A stretch of DNA of 64,000 bases from Allodiplogaster sudhausi (GCA_945643635.1 CALZFC010000018.1:2394001-2458000), one strand, 5' to 3'. Numbered from the stretch's first letter, positions 13,688 to 26,477 are shown. Program-made: numbers and translations. Notes: generated from the sequence alone by a model not told the origin.

Positions 13688-15225
13688 ATGGCTCATCGCT
13701 CTTCCTTCGATCTCGTCGTCGCCTTCATTCTTACTGTAAGCAAAATATTATTTTTTTAATAGAATAATTAAAATTAGTAGCTACATTTTTAATTACTCAA
13801 CAGCCATAGCTACATTCATACATCTCACATACGCTCCCTCGCGCATTCCCAGATGCCATTTGTCTCTTCTCAATTTGATTCATCCTCTTGCGGAAAGACA
13901 AAAGGATGCGTGCAAGCACCTCCGGACTGTGAGAGCAGTCCGAGTACTCCATGCGTACTCCAATTCAGTTATCAAGTTAGACACTGAACCTACAGAAACC
14001 TTGGCAAAGTTATCTATGATCTCGAAATTCATTGGATTGAAATCCAGGTTGGCATTACGTTCGAAGGTTATATATGTATATTGAAATTTAATTTAAACGC
14101 AAACTTATTTCTTTTCGGAAGCCATCAGTTCTGTCTAAAAATTCCAGCTTCAAGGCGGATCCCTGCTAATGGTCGAACTGAAATGTCCGGTCGAACTGAA
14201 ATGGGCGGCTGGATGGGTGTTGCATTCTCGAAGGATCAATAAATGGTTAGTGTGTCTAGCGCACAATAAAATAAGGCACAATTCTTTTTTACACTCTTTT
14301 TTTTCTCACTTCATCTTTGAATGCACAAATTTGAAAGGTAGTGGAGAGACTCACACCCGTTCTGCAATCGACTAATTAATTTTACAACATAAACATACTT
14401 ATGTACTACATATGTATGTATAACGCCTTAACCTTTCCTCGCTTCATCAAATCGAATTCTCAACTTCATTCAAAAACGTTTATGGTATACTTTTTTTTTT
14501 AAATTCAATTTAGAATAACAAAGGAAAGAAATCTAACCATAAGTTAAATAAATAGAGGCATAAAACATTTATACGCAACAGACCAATTGAAAGGACATGA
14601 AATGCCCATAAAACTCTTGAGGGAGACGACTCAGTGGCACTGTGCTTGACAGGCAACGGCACTGCAAAGCTCGCCTACACCACAGGACACGTTCCTCCGA
14701 CCATCTTGGTTTGCTCTCAATCATATCTTTCTCTTTCTCTCTCTTTTCCCCTCTCACTCACTCTCCTGTCTATCTTTCCCTCTCGCTCTCTTGCCCTCCT
14801 CCACTCTCTTTCTCTCTCTTTCTCTCTCCCCTCTCTGCAGAACTCTTCGCTGCTCGCCCTTCAATCAGCAAGCAGCAACGGAGTTATCTCCTACTGCCGT
14901 CTCCGTCGTGCCGCGAGTGGCGGTGGCAACTCGCAGATCTTCGATGTCCGCGCCCGTTCCTATTTCATTCTGCTCGCGAGTGGCTCAATCAACGGCGGAA
15001 GTTGACACCAGAACACTCTTAATTTACACTTTAAAACATAATCTTTTTAGCATTAAATAATTTTATAACTCATTTTTATTTTCTTTATTTTACTAGATCC
15101 TTTTATTTTCTTGAATTACTTTCACATTAGTTACAAGTTACGTAAACGTTATTGCAGCTCTCGGGTTTCACGGAACACAAAAGTTCGTGATGCCTGAGGT
15201 CAACCTGGCCGCTCTACTCGGATAG
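13688..15225 (+). pseudogene. Secreted DOMON-domain protein gene with one in-frame stop
   Basis: Six phase-compatible exons: 13688-13735 (MAHRSSFDLVVAFILT, a likely signal peptide), 13853-13975, 14129-14245, 14622-14708, 14841-15000 and 15158-15225. They give about 200 codons. Exon 2 carries the nematode DOMON signature CGKTKGC with further cysteines. Exon 3 has GGWMGVAFSKDQ and exon 4 begins GDDSVALC, which together form the family's conserved FSxDxxMGDD loop. Exon 5 has ISYCRLRR and ARSYFILLASG, matching the closing DOMON strands. DOMON domains bind haem or sugar in extracellular proteins. Codon 14240-14242 in exon 3 is TAA, exactly between DQ and M-GDD, where the family usually has a sense codon. 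Everything after it is still open, so this is a very young pseudogene, an allele, a read-through case or a base error. An 18 bp duplication (GRTEM twice) sits just upstream of the loop. Confidence 0.8.
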
Positions 15226-17449
15226 AGCTCTTCATTTCGCTATATTTATTCTTTATGGACATCTTGCGAAAGTTAATGCGACATTTCTCAACTATGCACC
15301 TACTCATGTATTCGTGTAACTAATAAATATGTCCGCTATTGAAATCTCTCGAGCAAGAAAGAGATTAACCAGTTTTCTCATATATCATTATAAAATATCG
15401 TTTGCCAGCCAACAAAGATGAAACACTCAAGTACACATGCATAGATAGGGTAAAACATTTCAAATTTAGATCTCCTACAGTTTAGCGAACAGAGAGAGAG
15501 AGAGAGAGAGAACGAACACTTCTAATGAAACATAGCGGCAGTTAGTTTGAGGGTGCCTGTTGGGAGAGTTTGACAAAGTGAGATGTAAAAGGATAGAGAA
15601 AGGGAGAGATATAATGAGTAAAAGGACGACTAATGAATAGAATAGGTAATAAAGCATGATTAATGACTGAGCTATTGGATGGGCGCAATTGGAAAAGCCA
15701 AGACGATCGGATTAAATGGCCAGTACTGAAAACTGCTGTGCCGCTCAACCGATGAATAAAAAAAATTGGGAAATTGTCTTTTTTTTTCTAAGAAAAAAAA
15801 ACTTTTCTATAACAATAAAAGGTTTCCTAGACTGCGATTTATTCGTCGATGAAAAAATACAGAAACATATTCTACCGTTGGCCACAAGCTTCAAGTAGGT
15901 GCCAAAGGAAAGAGAGAGCGAGAGAAAGAGGAGACAAGGAAAGTAGGAAATGTGAGGGAAGCGACATTCGGAACCAGCCAAACACGTAAAGATGTAAAAT
16001 AGTAGATGATAATAAATAAGCTTATGAGATGAACGGTCCATTTTCAGTGAGGGAAGAGTTGAGTGAGTGAATTTGTGGGAAATTTTGGGCGCGAGAGAGA
16101 GAGAGAGGAATGAGAAAGAGATAGAATGAGAGAGAGAGAAATGTAGAGAAATACAGAGAAAAAAGGAAGTGAAAGAGAAAAGAGTGTGCTTGATATTAGG
16201 AAAGCAGCGAGATTGGTCGAGAGAGGCAACGAAAGACACCTGGAAACCGGACATGGAAGGAGTCGGCATTGTCTCTTTTTAGTCAATCATCTCTTGATCA
16301 CTTTTCTTCTATCCATTCTCATTCATCCTCGTTTCTCTCTCTCTCTCTCGATTCTGTCTCTCTCTCTCGATTCTGTCTCTCTCTCTCTCGATTCTCTCTC
16401 TCTCTCTCTCTCTCGATTCTCTCTCTATGATCACTCCCGCCCTTTCTTTCTATTCCTCTTTTTCTTCTCAGTTCCTCTCTCAATGCAGAATGTTCGCCTC
16501 GTTCACGACTCATTTGAAAGTCGACATTACCGCACCTTTACCGCGTCTATTGCACCCTCACTGTTAGTAGTGTAACCGGGGGAAGAGAGGATCAGTGAGA
16601 CCGGAGGGCTAGAGAATGATAGAGAAAGAGAGATCTAGCGAAAGACATGTATTCCGAGGAAGAGAGAAAGAAAAAGATAGAGAGAAGGATAGAGAGAGAT
16701 GCCAAAAGGGAGAAAGAGTTTTGGTAGATGAATGCGAAGGGAGAGGAGAACAGTCGAGTAGCGAACATTAATTAAGAAAGAACGAATGGAAGAAGATGAG
16801 AGTGGACGACTGAAAACGCGTAAAATTGTGGAACTGCATCGATGCACTTGATTGGAGTTCTTGAGAGGCGAGCGGAGGGCGGTCGGCAAGAGCATTTTAA
16901 ATATCTTCTTCTCTTTTAAATTCACGCCGAATTAATAACTCAAAGAAGCTTTGAAGGCATATGTACATTTTGTCTTGTATCTGTTTTCTATATTTTTACA
17001 TTAACATTTCTGTTTTCTATATTTTGACATCAACATTTCTGTTTTCGCTTGCTTGCTCATTTCCAAAAAGTACGCATTCTGCTCCTTTGTTTTCACATAG
17101 AAATGCTTAAAAAATGTTATTCATAATTCCTCCGAATCATGCTTTCTTCGTGATGATTCTCTCCCTTACTGCCCTTTTACAATGCATATTTTGCTGTATT
17201 GATCTCACTCTATTTATTGAACGACAGTTTGAATTGCGTGGCCATTCATTTTGCAGCCAACATCATTCACCTTATTTACATACTCTTTTGCAAAAATTTT
17301 TCTTTCTCACCCTGCCTTTCGCTCTCACTCTAAATTTCTCTTCAATCTCTCATTTTCTAGCTTTCACTCTCTGGCCTTGAGTTAGCCTAACAAAGCGGTC
17401 AAATCGCGCAAAAACTCGAGCCATGTGGGGGGTGTTCTTTGAAACTCAT
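15226..17449. other. Intergenic stretch with GA and CT microsatellites
   Basis: No gene supported. Simple-sequence tracts include (GA)n at about 15490-15511, GA-rich DNA at 15908-15935 and 16095-16140, (CT)n at about 16335-16430, and GA-rich DNA at 16620-16700. All long ORFs here are Leu/Ser/Phe or Arg/Glu repeats produced by these tracts. Confidence 0.6.
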
Positions 17450-17717
17450 CACACAAGAAAATAAAGCGTTGAGAACGCGTTTTGGCCATATCGTTGGGGT
17501 TGAAAGCGTTGAGAATGACGCTTTTAGAGGCGCCTCGGCCGACTTTTTGGAAAGCGTAGACCCCCCAACGCTTTTCAGGTTTGCAAAGCGTTGATCGCAA
17601 CGATTTTCAGCTTTGCAAAGCGTTGATCGCAACGCTTTTCATTGCAAAGCGTTGCGGAGTACGCTTCCCAAAATTATCTGCGATCGGCTTCTCTCTTCAT
17701 TACCACTATCATTTGCA

Positions 17718-17763
<46 letters not shown>

Positions 17764-17860
17764 ACTGTCTCTCTCACTCTCTTTCACTTTCTCTTCACTG
17801 TCTCTCTCGTTCTCTCTCTCTCTCTCTGTCTCTCTCTTCACTGTCTCTCTTATTTAACAG
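17718..17860. repeat. (CT)n microsatellite
   Basis: An almost pure CT tract with CACTGTCTCTCTC interruptions lies inside the inverted-repeat element. Confidence 0.9.
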
Positions 17861-18898
17861 GTTGTTAACTCTTCCACTTTGTCTAACATTCGTCGTGTTA
17901 ATGATTTGGAAAAGAAAAAAAAACATTTAGTCACATTAATGGAGATTGAAAGCTTTTGGGTTTTGGAAAGCGTTAGAAATACTCTGCGGCCGGAAAATTG
18001 TTTTCTGATAAGTATTGAAATCATATGACACACTAAATATGTATTTAATTTCGTGATATTTTTTGGTCTCCAACTCTTTTAGTTTTGTTTATATTGTTAA
18101 TTTGACGTAGCTGAATAAGCTACTCACTTCCTCTTTCATCTTCGATTCGACAAGGAAGTCGCTGACCTTTGGGGCTTTCTCTGTCTGCTCATGCAAGTTC
18201 CGACCTACGCGCCAAAATCGAATACGGCAAATGTGTTAGCAAGGCGGATCAATACCCTCTTTTCGTCTGGTACAGTGAATGGAGCCTAGTTATACAGCGA
18301 AATTGTACAGTGAAGGATAGAAATCGTGGCCTTCTCACTTATTTCTATTTTTCTAATTTTAACTTTGTTGACTATCTTATATTCTATGTGCTTTGCTTTA
18401 GAATTCACTCATCGTGGAAGGGTTGAACTTTTACCTCGTACGAATTAATCCTCGCTCAGTTTTTCTGTCTACTAGTCGTTGTTTGACTAATTTCTGTAAA
18501 AAATTCCTTGTTCTTTTTGACCTATATTTATTCTATTTCAGAAAAAAATGCCGTTGTTAGATGTGTACCGGGTTTTAAATCTGTGAATAAGTCTCCCTAT
18601 GCTTGTAAATGTTGCATTCTTGTTCTGTTTGAAGGATTGTTATTTCCTGTACTCACACAAAAATAAACTGTAATATCGAGCTTGAGTCGTAAGGGCTTGA
18701 AAATTTTATTCCCTACAATCACTTTCTTCAATTTTTTTTTCAATTTATACGGTGTAACATGGAACACTAGATGTAACACACGTGGTAAAATGAGAAGTAA
18801 AAAGAGAAGAAAAGAAAAGAAATAATAATGGAAACTAAGACGAAGACATATGTTTTTTTTTTCGTTATATTCTTCGTCGCCTAACATAACCACTGTTT

Positions 18899-18943
18899 AC
18901 TCACTCTCTTCCTCTGTCTCTCTCTCTCTTTCTCTCTCTCTTC

Positions 18944-18995
<52 letters not shown>

Positions 18996-19167
18996 GTCTC
19001 TCGGCACTGCATGCTGATCGATCGCATCCGACCCCACTTGAAATGCTGTATCCATCTGTCTTTCCTTCTCTCGCCTTCTTCTCTCTCTCGCCTTCTTTCT
19101 CTCTCTCTCTCTCTCTCTCTCTCCTTCTCTCTCTTTCTCTGTCTGTCGTTCTCTGTGCCTGTCTCTG

Positions 19168-19199
<32 letters not shown>

Positions 19200-19213
19200 T
19201 CTCTCCCTCTCCG
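18899..19213. repeat. Long (CT)n-rich microsatellite block
   Basis: Two CT-rich runs of more than 100 bp are separated by a short unique segment (about 19001-19060). They give rise to long Arg/Glu and Ser/Leu ORFs that should not be annotated as genes. Confidence 0.9.
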
Positions 19214-19746
19214 CAGTGAGCAAGACAATGAGTGCATGTATAATCGCAAAGTATTTCGCTCATTAGCACACATTCAGCAACTATTACTATGCAAATTACC
19301 GTTCTCACGCATCTCAAACAACTTACAATTAACAGGCTGTGAATGAAGGCGAAACACAAATCTTCCACTTTGTTTTACATTTGTAGTGTTAATTATTCGA
19401 AAAAACATTTAGTATCATTAATAGACATGGACAGAGGGAGAAGAAAAGAGATGAGAGAGAAAGAGAGGCGAGAGAACGAAAGAGAGATGAGAGAGAGAAA
19501 GAAAGATGAGAGAGAGAGAGAAGAACATCTGTGCACAAATGACCTGGGGGGGCCCTATCACTAGGTTATCCAATGCCGGAAGGTTCTTGGGTGGGTTGGT
19601 GGCCTGGTGGTTAACGTGGGAAAATTGCGCGCGGGGGGTGGTGGTTCGGGTTCGGTCAGGAGCAAAATGTCTTTCTCTCTCTCTCTCTGTCTACCTCTAG
19701 GTTCAAGCGACGACAACGACTCCCTACATCGCAACGGATAACAGGT

Positions 19747-19866
19747 TAGCTAATTAATCGACTTTTGCGAACTTTATTTTAGTTTTATTCTATTTAACTG
19801 TTGTTTTGGTCACAGAAGGGCCGAAAACAGTTAAATATGCTGTTCGCAAAAGTGAGATAATTAGCA
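19747..19866. repeat. Imperfect palindrome of about 120 bp
   Basis: The left arm GCTAATTAATCGACTTTTGC pairs with the right arm GCAAAAGTGAGATAATTAGC, and an inner pair TATTTAACTGTT/AACAGTTAAATA adds to it. The loop is about 20-25 bp (GTTTTGGTCACAGAAGGGCC). It could be a tiny MITE or a cruciform-forming sequence nested in the larger element. Confidence 0.7.
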
Positions 19867-19905
19867 AAACCTGATCCGGAGGATGGTGGAGGCAGAGACG
19901 ATAGA

Positions 19906-19936
<31 letters not shown>

Positions 19937-20184
19937 GATAGAGAGAGAGAGAGTGATAAATGAGCGAGAATTAGGCGGTGGACGGTGCAGGTGCGATGAT
20001 GAGACGAAAGCGTTAGTCTCAACGCTTTGCCCTCACCGAGGGCTTCTAACGCTTTCTTACCCAACGCTTTCAAACCAACGCTTTGAAATGACCCGATTCC
20101 TACGGTCCTAACCGTTAGGATTTTCTATGACGATTCAAACCGTAGCCAAAAGCGTAGTTTTCAACGCTTTCTTTTCTTGTGTGT

Positions 20185-20949
20185 GTAAATGATATGTCTA
20201 CTCGTTTGAGAGGAGCAGAAAGAAGTGCGATTCTACCACTCACCTAGCTTTACTCGCACATCGACTCGCGGTTGGCCAAAAGGCCATATCGGATGTTGGT
20301 CAACGAGTACTATTTGGCCTGACAGACCCGGCAGACCTGGCTCTCCTTGCCTGTTCATGACCGATCGTAGGGAGAACATACTACTTGAAAGCGATGTTTA
20401 TGCCATCCTGCCGCATTTAGAGAGAAGCGGCTGTTTTTGCGCAACTGTCACACTATGGCCAGAGTGTGAAAGAGAAAGAGTTCGTCTCTTATAATTGTAT
20501 TGTCTCTCATATGAAAATCTATAACGCCTATAGATAGTCTCGGATTATGGAGGGAGATGAGCAGAGCGCTCATCACGCGAGTGTGTTTAGAGGACGAGTA
20601 GACAATTTTAGCTCATATGAATTCCCCCGTTCAAATTTCTCACAGACCGTCAAAGCATGTTGAAGCGATTCGCGGAACGAAGCTGAACAGTTCTATGAAC
20701 TGTCTTTTCTCATTTCCTCAGAATGATGCGAGTGATTTATCCTCAGCTGACAATGCGAGTTTCCAAGTCGTCTTCTCAAACTCTTCTTAAAATTTGACAT
20801 TCGGTCACAGGTAGTATAATTCGAAGAAAGGAGAGTGTAGAATTCTGTCGCATTTCAAAATTGAGTATGTATCACTTTCTTTATTCATATTTTCTGAAAT
20901 TCTCTCGTTCAGTGCCGAATGGCTTGTCACGATCGTGAAAACACTTAAT
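20185..20949. other. Upstream region of the first CAT gene
   Basis: No coding exon supported. It should hold the promoter of the transporter that starts at 20965, but I see no motif strong enough to name. Confidence 0.5.
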
Positions 20950-20956
20950 ACTTCAG
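20950..20956 (+). promoter_or_regulatory. Candidate spliced-leader acceptor of CAT copy 1
   Basis: ACTTCAG ends 8 bases before the ATG at 20965. This is the spacing expected for nematode trans-splicing, and there is no upstream exon in frame with recognisable CAT sequence. Confidence 0.5.
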
Positions 20957-20964
20957 GAAAAAGC

Positions 20965-23900
20965 ATGGGTTTGCCTACCGGCACTTCATTTCGCTCTCGT
21001 CTCTTTCGCACCAAGAACATCCCGGCCGGACAGCTCGAGACGCCTCTCAAGCGCTGCCTCACCACCTTCGACCTCACCGTACTCGGATGCGCGCACATGA
21101 TTGGCTCGGGCATTTACGTTCTCAGCGGTACGGTAAAGCTCCTACCCTTAAATGTTCTGTTATCACTATTACAGAGTTTATTAAGTAGAAAATATTTCAT
21201 TAAATAGGTTCACAAATGAATGTCGATTTAAGTATGAACATATACTTTTACAGGAGAGGTATTGAAGGATCGCACCGGCCCGTCCATCATTATCTCCTTC
21301 CTTCTCTCTGGTTTCGCCGCTCTCTTATGTGCTCTCTGTTATGCAGAATTCGGCGCGAGGTACGAATAGACTGCATAATACATTCATAAACATGTATTTA
21401 ATGGAATTTGCATCTATTTTATTATTATTAAATCTTCCTTTAAACCAACAACATAATCTTTTCTCATCAAACCGACCGAATAGAAGAGAACTAATTGAAG
21501 GTACCCTAAGGCGGGCAGCGCCTACACTTACGCCTATGTCGGCTTTGGCGAGTTGTGGGCTTTCATCATCGGATGGAATGTTGTGCTCGAGCATCTCATC
21601 GGCGCTGCTTGTATGCACCCTTTTGTACTTTTAAGCTGATAGTAAGCCAACGATATATTATAGAAATATTTTGTAATTCAGTATTTGTATTTAGCAAATC
21701 CTTGCATTTTAGCAACCGCTCGAGCCTGGTCGTCGTACGTGAACAATCTCTGCGATAAGCGAATCAGCAACTTCACGCTCTCAATCACTGGAGAACTCGG
21801 ATCGGTAAGAGTTTCTTTTGTTTTTTTATCCTGCTTGCCGAAGTTTCCAGAGTTTAACGATACATTAATAATTTTGCCATTACTTCTTTCAAAGATTAAT
21901 GAGTGGGCTGCTCTAAGTTGTGTTCGTATCGGTTGTTTCCCCTATGGACGGACAGACTTTTTTGGCAATAGAATTTTCGCTCCTGATGTTTCTAGTTTAA
22001 TGGCTGGAACGGACACAGAGAATACATCAAGTGTAGCCGTGTAGTGCCTATTAGAGAGAAGTCGCATATAAAAAGACAAGAATGTATGTGGCTGGTGAAC
22101 ATGAGCTTGGGACTGTAATAAGATTCAGAGAAGCAGAAAGAGATAATAGAACGAAGGAAAAAGAGAGCGAATCAGAGAGAAGGAGAAAGAGAGAGAGAGC
22201 GAGGGAGATAGAGAGAGTGCTGATATTTCTGCTTAGGAGTCGTCTCTGATCGCTGCGTACCCCGACGTGGTCGCTGTCGTCTTCGCCGCGACCGTCGCCG
22301 TCGCCGTGGCCCTCGGCCCTCGTGCTTCCTTGCGATTCATGACCATCTTCTCCGCATCAAACATTGTTGTATGGCTTTCTTATAATCTACTGTTTATTTT
22401 TTTATTTTATCTTTTTCAACAAGATAGAACAACTAAAACCAAAAAAAAAATTACATTCAACCTTCGAAAATAAAGTTTTTGACGAAAAGAAATGAGTGCT
22501 CTGCAGGTGATTGTGCTGACGATCGTGTACGGCATGACGTTCGTTGACTTTAACAACTGGACCGGTCAAGACGAGAATGGAAACTCACGCTTCTTTCCAT
22601 TTGGATTTGAAGGTAACTATTTATGAATTGACCAGTCATTCTAAATAATTATAACCTTTTTTAAGACATTGAATTCATGCAGTAGTAATGTTATTTGAAT
22701 TACTTCTTCGAGATCTACTACCTGTTATAATGGAATTCAGGGACATTGAAAGGCGCCGCCACTTGTTTCTTCGCCTTCATCGGCTTTGAGGGACTCGCCA
22801 CTGCGGGTGAAGAGGCGGAAAGTTAGCAGAGCAATTCATTTCTTTTCTATTCTGTAAGCAAAGAAGAAAATCTAAACAGAACATAAACAATTCAATAGAC
22901 AAATTTAGGATGGAGTATTTAAAAAAAGGTTTTTAAATAAATAAATAAAACAACTTTTGAAGACCCATCGAAATCGGTTCCTCGCGCAACGGTGCTCGCA
23001 ATGACGATCGCGACTTCTGCCTACGTCCTCATGGCTGGCACGCTCTCGCTCATGGTGCCCTTTGCTTACGTCAGTTCCTTTTCTTCCCCAAACATTTTTT
23101 ATTACTTTAGCTTACAAAAGAATTTTAAGCGAGTAAATTAAGAAATATATTTATTGCATTTATTTACTTTTCCTTTTTTTATTATTATGTTTATGATGAA
23201 CGATATTAGACAAGGGTATTGTTGAGGTGGAGCCGGAGTCGGCGTTCCCTGCCGCCTTCGCGTACCACGACGTCGAGTGGGCGCGCTACGTCGTCGGCAT
23301 CGGCGCCGTCTGCGCCATGACATGCGGCATTGTTAGTGATTAAAGCAATTAATTTTTTTTTAATTCATATCAAGTAATTTCTGCATACACTACAACAAAA
23401 TTCAAGAAAATTAAAATTATTTACCCCTGAGATTTGTACTGGAAGTGAGAGAAAGATGTATAAAGTATGTAGCGCAGAGAATGAGAGCATAAACGAAGCT
23501 TGACTTCATAACCGACCTTCTATTGGTTTAAGTGCGCAAGTCTTTTCTCTCTGCCTCGCGGAGTGTATGCAATGGCCAGTGACGGGCTGCTCTTCTCGTG
23601 GTGGTCGAGAGTCAATGAGAAGACACGGGTGAGCTTTCACTTTTAGTCTTGTCAAAATAGACGCCAGATTGGCGGAAATTCCACCTTTAGACGCCCATCA
23701 ACGCCTGCGTTACGTTTACAATCCTCGTGTGTATCATGACTTTCATCTTTGATCTCGCCGCACTCATCGACTTCATGTCCATCGGTTAGGAGCCTCTCTC
23801 TCTCTCTTAAAAGTGCATGAAAAGAATACGAAAGTTCATCTGCCAGGCACTCTGATGGCCTACACAATCGTCTCGGCCGCTGTCGTCGTTCTCCGCTATC

Positions 23901-25109
23901 GACCGGGCGTCGATCGCGATGGGCAGGTAGATCGAGGTTTGAGAGGGTGTTCATAACGATTATATCCTGACTGTGAGAGGGAAAGAAGATAGAGAGAGAG
24001 AAAGAGAGAGAGAGAGAGATAGAAAGAGCGAAGGGAGAGAGAGCGAGTAAGAATGCAGGCGGCGAGCTCCGTGTCCGCCTGCCCTTCATCTCTTCTGAAT
24101 CCGTCCAAGGCCGGCTGATCCTGATGTGCATCTCCCTCATGGTGGTCTGCTTCGCATCCATCGGCATAATCCTCAACAATCTCGAGAGCCTCGGTGTCCT
24201 TGGCTATGTTCGTATGACCATTTATTGATATTTTTTTCACTTTTTCATTATTAATTTTCTCGTTTTTCTTGTGTTTTCACGCATGTGGGTGGAACTTTAA
24301 AAAAGTGTTCAATCTAAATTATCAATTATAAAGCGTACGCTTATGCTAGATCGGCCTTGTGATCGCGGCCATCCTGAGCATCGTCAGCTTCCTCGTCATC
24401 GCGTGCCATCAACAGAATAGCGTCGAGCTCAGTTTTAAGGTCTGAGATACCAGCTCTTTTGATGAGTACGATTTATGTATGTATGTAGTATGTCCAGCGA
24501 GCTCTTACAATTTGAACGTTCAAATCTTGTTGGCTACTCACAATCAGGTATTTCAGAATTAAAAAAAGCCACTAGAGTAGTAGCTAATTGAAATATCAAT
24601 TAATGTAATTATCACCGCTTATTTAGGTGCCCCTCGTTCCGTTCATTCCTTGTCTCTCTGTCTTCGTGAACATTCTGATGATGACTCAACTCAACATCAT
24701 CACGTGGATGCGCTTTCTCATCTGGATGGCAGTCGGTTAGCAGCAGATTTTGTTTAATGTATTTACTTACCTATTTATTTATTTGATAGTTTATGCATTT
24801 CAGTTTCATTCACTATCTTTAGCGATTACATGTTTTATCAAAGAAAGCAATCGTATGTATACTTTGTAGGCTTCGCCATCTACTTCTTGTATGGCATGCG
24901 GCACAGCAAGGAGAATGGCAATCGGGCGAGGATTCATCAGGTTATTTCTTCATTTTGCTTTTACTAGGTTTTTTCATCAAAAATAAGTTTTTTTTTGCTT
25001 AAATTCTACAAAATAAAACGGGCATTGTTCAAGACAGTTACAATTTGTTTTGTTATTTCAGATCGCGTTCAGTGACGTCAAAGAAAATCAATCTGCCGAT
25101 ATGAGCTAA
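20965..25109 (+). CDS. Cationic amino acid transporter (CAT, SLC7 family), copy 1, intact
   Basis: Seventeen exons: 20965-21127, 21254-21359, 21501-21610, 21713-21804, 22237-22368, 22507-22612, 22741-22821, 22963-23069, 23227-23331, 23533-23628, 23691-23784, 23847-23936, 24059-24207, 24350-24439, 24627-24735, 24870-24940, 25062-25109. They join in phase to a 582-residue protein. It is an APC-superfamily, multi-pass membrane transporter of the CAT type, expected to carry arginine, lysine or ornithine across a membrane. Diagnostic motifs in order: [11 protein letters not shown] (about 31), CYAEFGAR then YPKAGSAY (83-98), GELWAF with Glu107 (same number and context as the essential Glu of mouse CAT-1), [14 protein letters not shown] with GEEAE (about 241-263), [18 protein letters not shown] (about 337), LRYRP, and NILMMTQLN...[12 protein letters not shown] at the end. 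It is shorter than mammalian CATs (about 620-650) mainly in the loop after LRYRP. Intron 4 is GA-rich. The C-terminus is polar (KENQSADMS). Confidence 0.93.
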
Positions 25110-26474
25110 AGGCGGATATGAAAATTCGTGTGCTTTAAGAAATTTCCGTGACTTCACTTTTTTCTTGCCACATACACATGTATCTACTGAATACATTTAA
25201 GGACATACCATGGGTAGAATCAGATTTTTCTAAGTTTGAATACATATTTGTATGTTCAGATGAAAGTTTCTTTATAAAATTCAAATAGTAACGCTAAATT
25301 TCTCGAAATAAAAACATGTCTTTTAAAACATATTTTTGGTTTACGATAGACTCTTTTTATTCATATTTTATGTGATTGTGCAATATGGTTCTGCTAATAT
25401 ATACAACTTCTGCGGTCAGCTGTTCTTAACTATCGTCTTTAAAAACATTTTTGTTACTTTTTCCCAGTAGCTTCAACAGATCGGTAAAAACTTATGACCA
25501 CTATTTAGACGGTTTAATCACTATTCCACCTTAGCTTCGCTTATTCATATTGACATCATCCGGATCTGAGTTGCGAGGTCTTCTGATTATGATAGTTCCT
25601 TCCGTTAGAAATTGCTCATTAAAGCGGAAAAAGACAATGATTTGCCATGCAATCCGCTAAATAAACGAATTGTTGTAAGTGATTAAATTTTCGTACTTCT
25701 CTGGCTAAATTCAATGGTAGAGCAATGGAAGGTTGTTCTAGCTGAAGAAAGAGTCAGATAAAGATGATTGAGAGACAAGGAGTGGGGGTTTAATATTAAG
25801 TGAGAATGCGAGATTTAGAGAGAGCGAGGGAATGAGAGATAGAGAAGGAGAAATAATGATAGAGGTTTGAGAAGGAATATACAAATTCACTATGTTCTCC
25901 ACACTAGAAATTGCTATCGAATGTGCGAAAAGGTGGTCATGAATACGTAGATGCGTATTCAGGGGTGCAAAAGCACTAAAGCGATAAGAAGACCGATCGG
26001 AGAAGACCTCGTGCCAGCCACCTCCCCCCCCCTCCGCAATACATAACACTCTTTCGAATCAGGAAACAGTGCATAATTGTACTCTCGTGATAACCTGCTT
26101 TATTTCTTCATCTAATAAATTCAAAACCTCTTTGGGTCACATGCACTCTTTTTTTAGGAAAAAAATCGATTGAAGCGTAACGACGCAATTTCTAAATTAA
26201 ACAAACACTCGTGTCGGTGTGATTCGTCGACAGCAGCGGAATTTATGAAGAGCGCCTCACCATCACTACACACGCAAGCGGAAGAGTGAACCGGTCTTCG
26301 CTCTCACTATCTTCATTTCACTCTCTCTCTCTCTATCTCTCTTTCTCTCGTTCTCTCTTTCTCTCGTTCTCTCTTTCTCTCTCTTCAACAAAATCCTTCC
26401 CAATTACACTCGATATCACTTGCTTTCATTTTGTCTAGCTTTCTTTCGTTAGTATCTCGCTTCACTCTCTTCCA
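25110..26474. other. Intergenic region between CAT copies 1 and 2
   Basis: No gene supported. It has a GA-rich patch at about 25800-25870 and a CT-rich tract at 26318-26385 just upstream of the next gene. Untranslated ends of the neighbouring transcripts probably lie here. Confidence 0.6.
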
Positions 26475-26475
26475 G
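26465..26475 (+). promoter_or_regulatory. Candidate spliced-leader acceptor of CAT copy 2
   Basis: TCTCTTCCAG, preceded by CT-rich DNA, ends two bases before the ATG at 26478. No upstream CAT exon is missing relative to the other copies, so trans-splicing is a simple reading. Confidence 0.55.
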
Positions 26476-26477
26476 TC

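Larger units (their letters stand above)
17450..20184. mobile_element. Putative 2.7 kb non-autonomous element with terminal inverted repeats
   Basis: The left end CACACAAGAAAATAAAGCG (17450) matches the reverse complement of the right end (...GCTTTCTTTTCTTGTGTG, ending at 20184), and the similarity continues imperfectly for about 40 bp. Both ends carry several copies of an AAAGCGTTG/CAACGCTTT motif, at 17468-17655 on the left and 20008-20170 on the right. On the left there is also a 32 bp direct repeat around TTTGCAAAGCGTTGATCGC. Subterminal repeats plus inverted ends fit a DNA transposon derivative. No transposase is visible inside and no clean target duplication was found, so exact borders are uncertain. 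The interior is mostly (CT)n/(GA)n. Confidence 0.5.

Noticed and set aside
18881..19368. Arg/Glu-rich ORFs over GA/CT tracts, also at 61.7-61.9 kb, 63.4-63.7 kb and elsewhere
   Set aside because: Pure products of dinucleotide repeats, open in several frames at once.
20310..20350. Collagen-like Gly-X-Y triplets on the minus strand
   Set aside because: Only three or four triplets, no surrounding collagen exon or cysteine framing; chance is likely.
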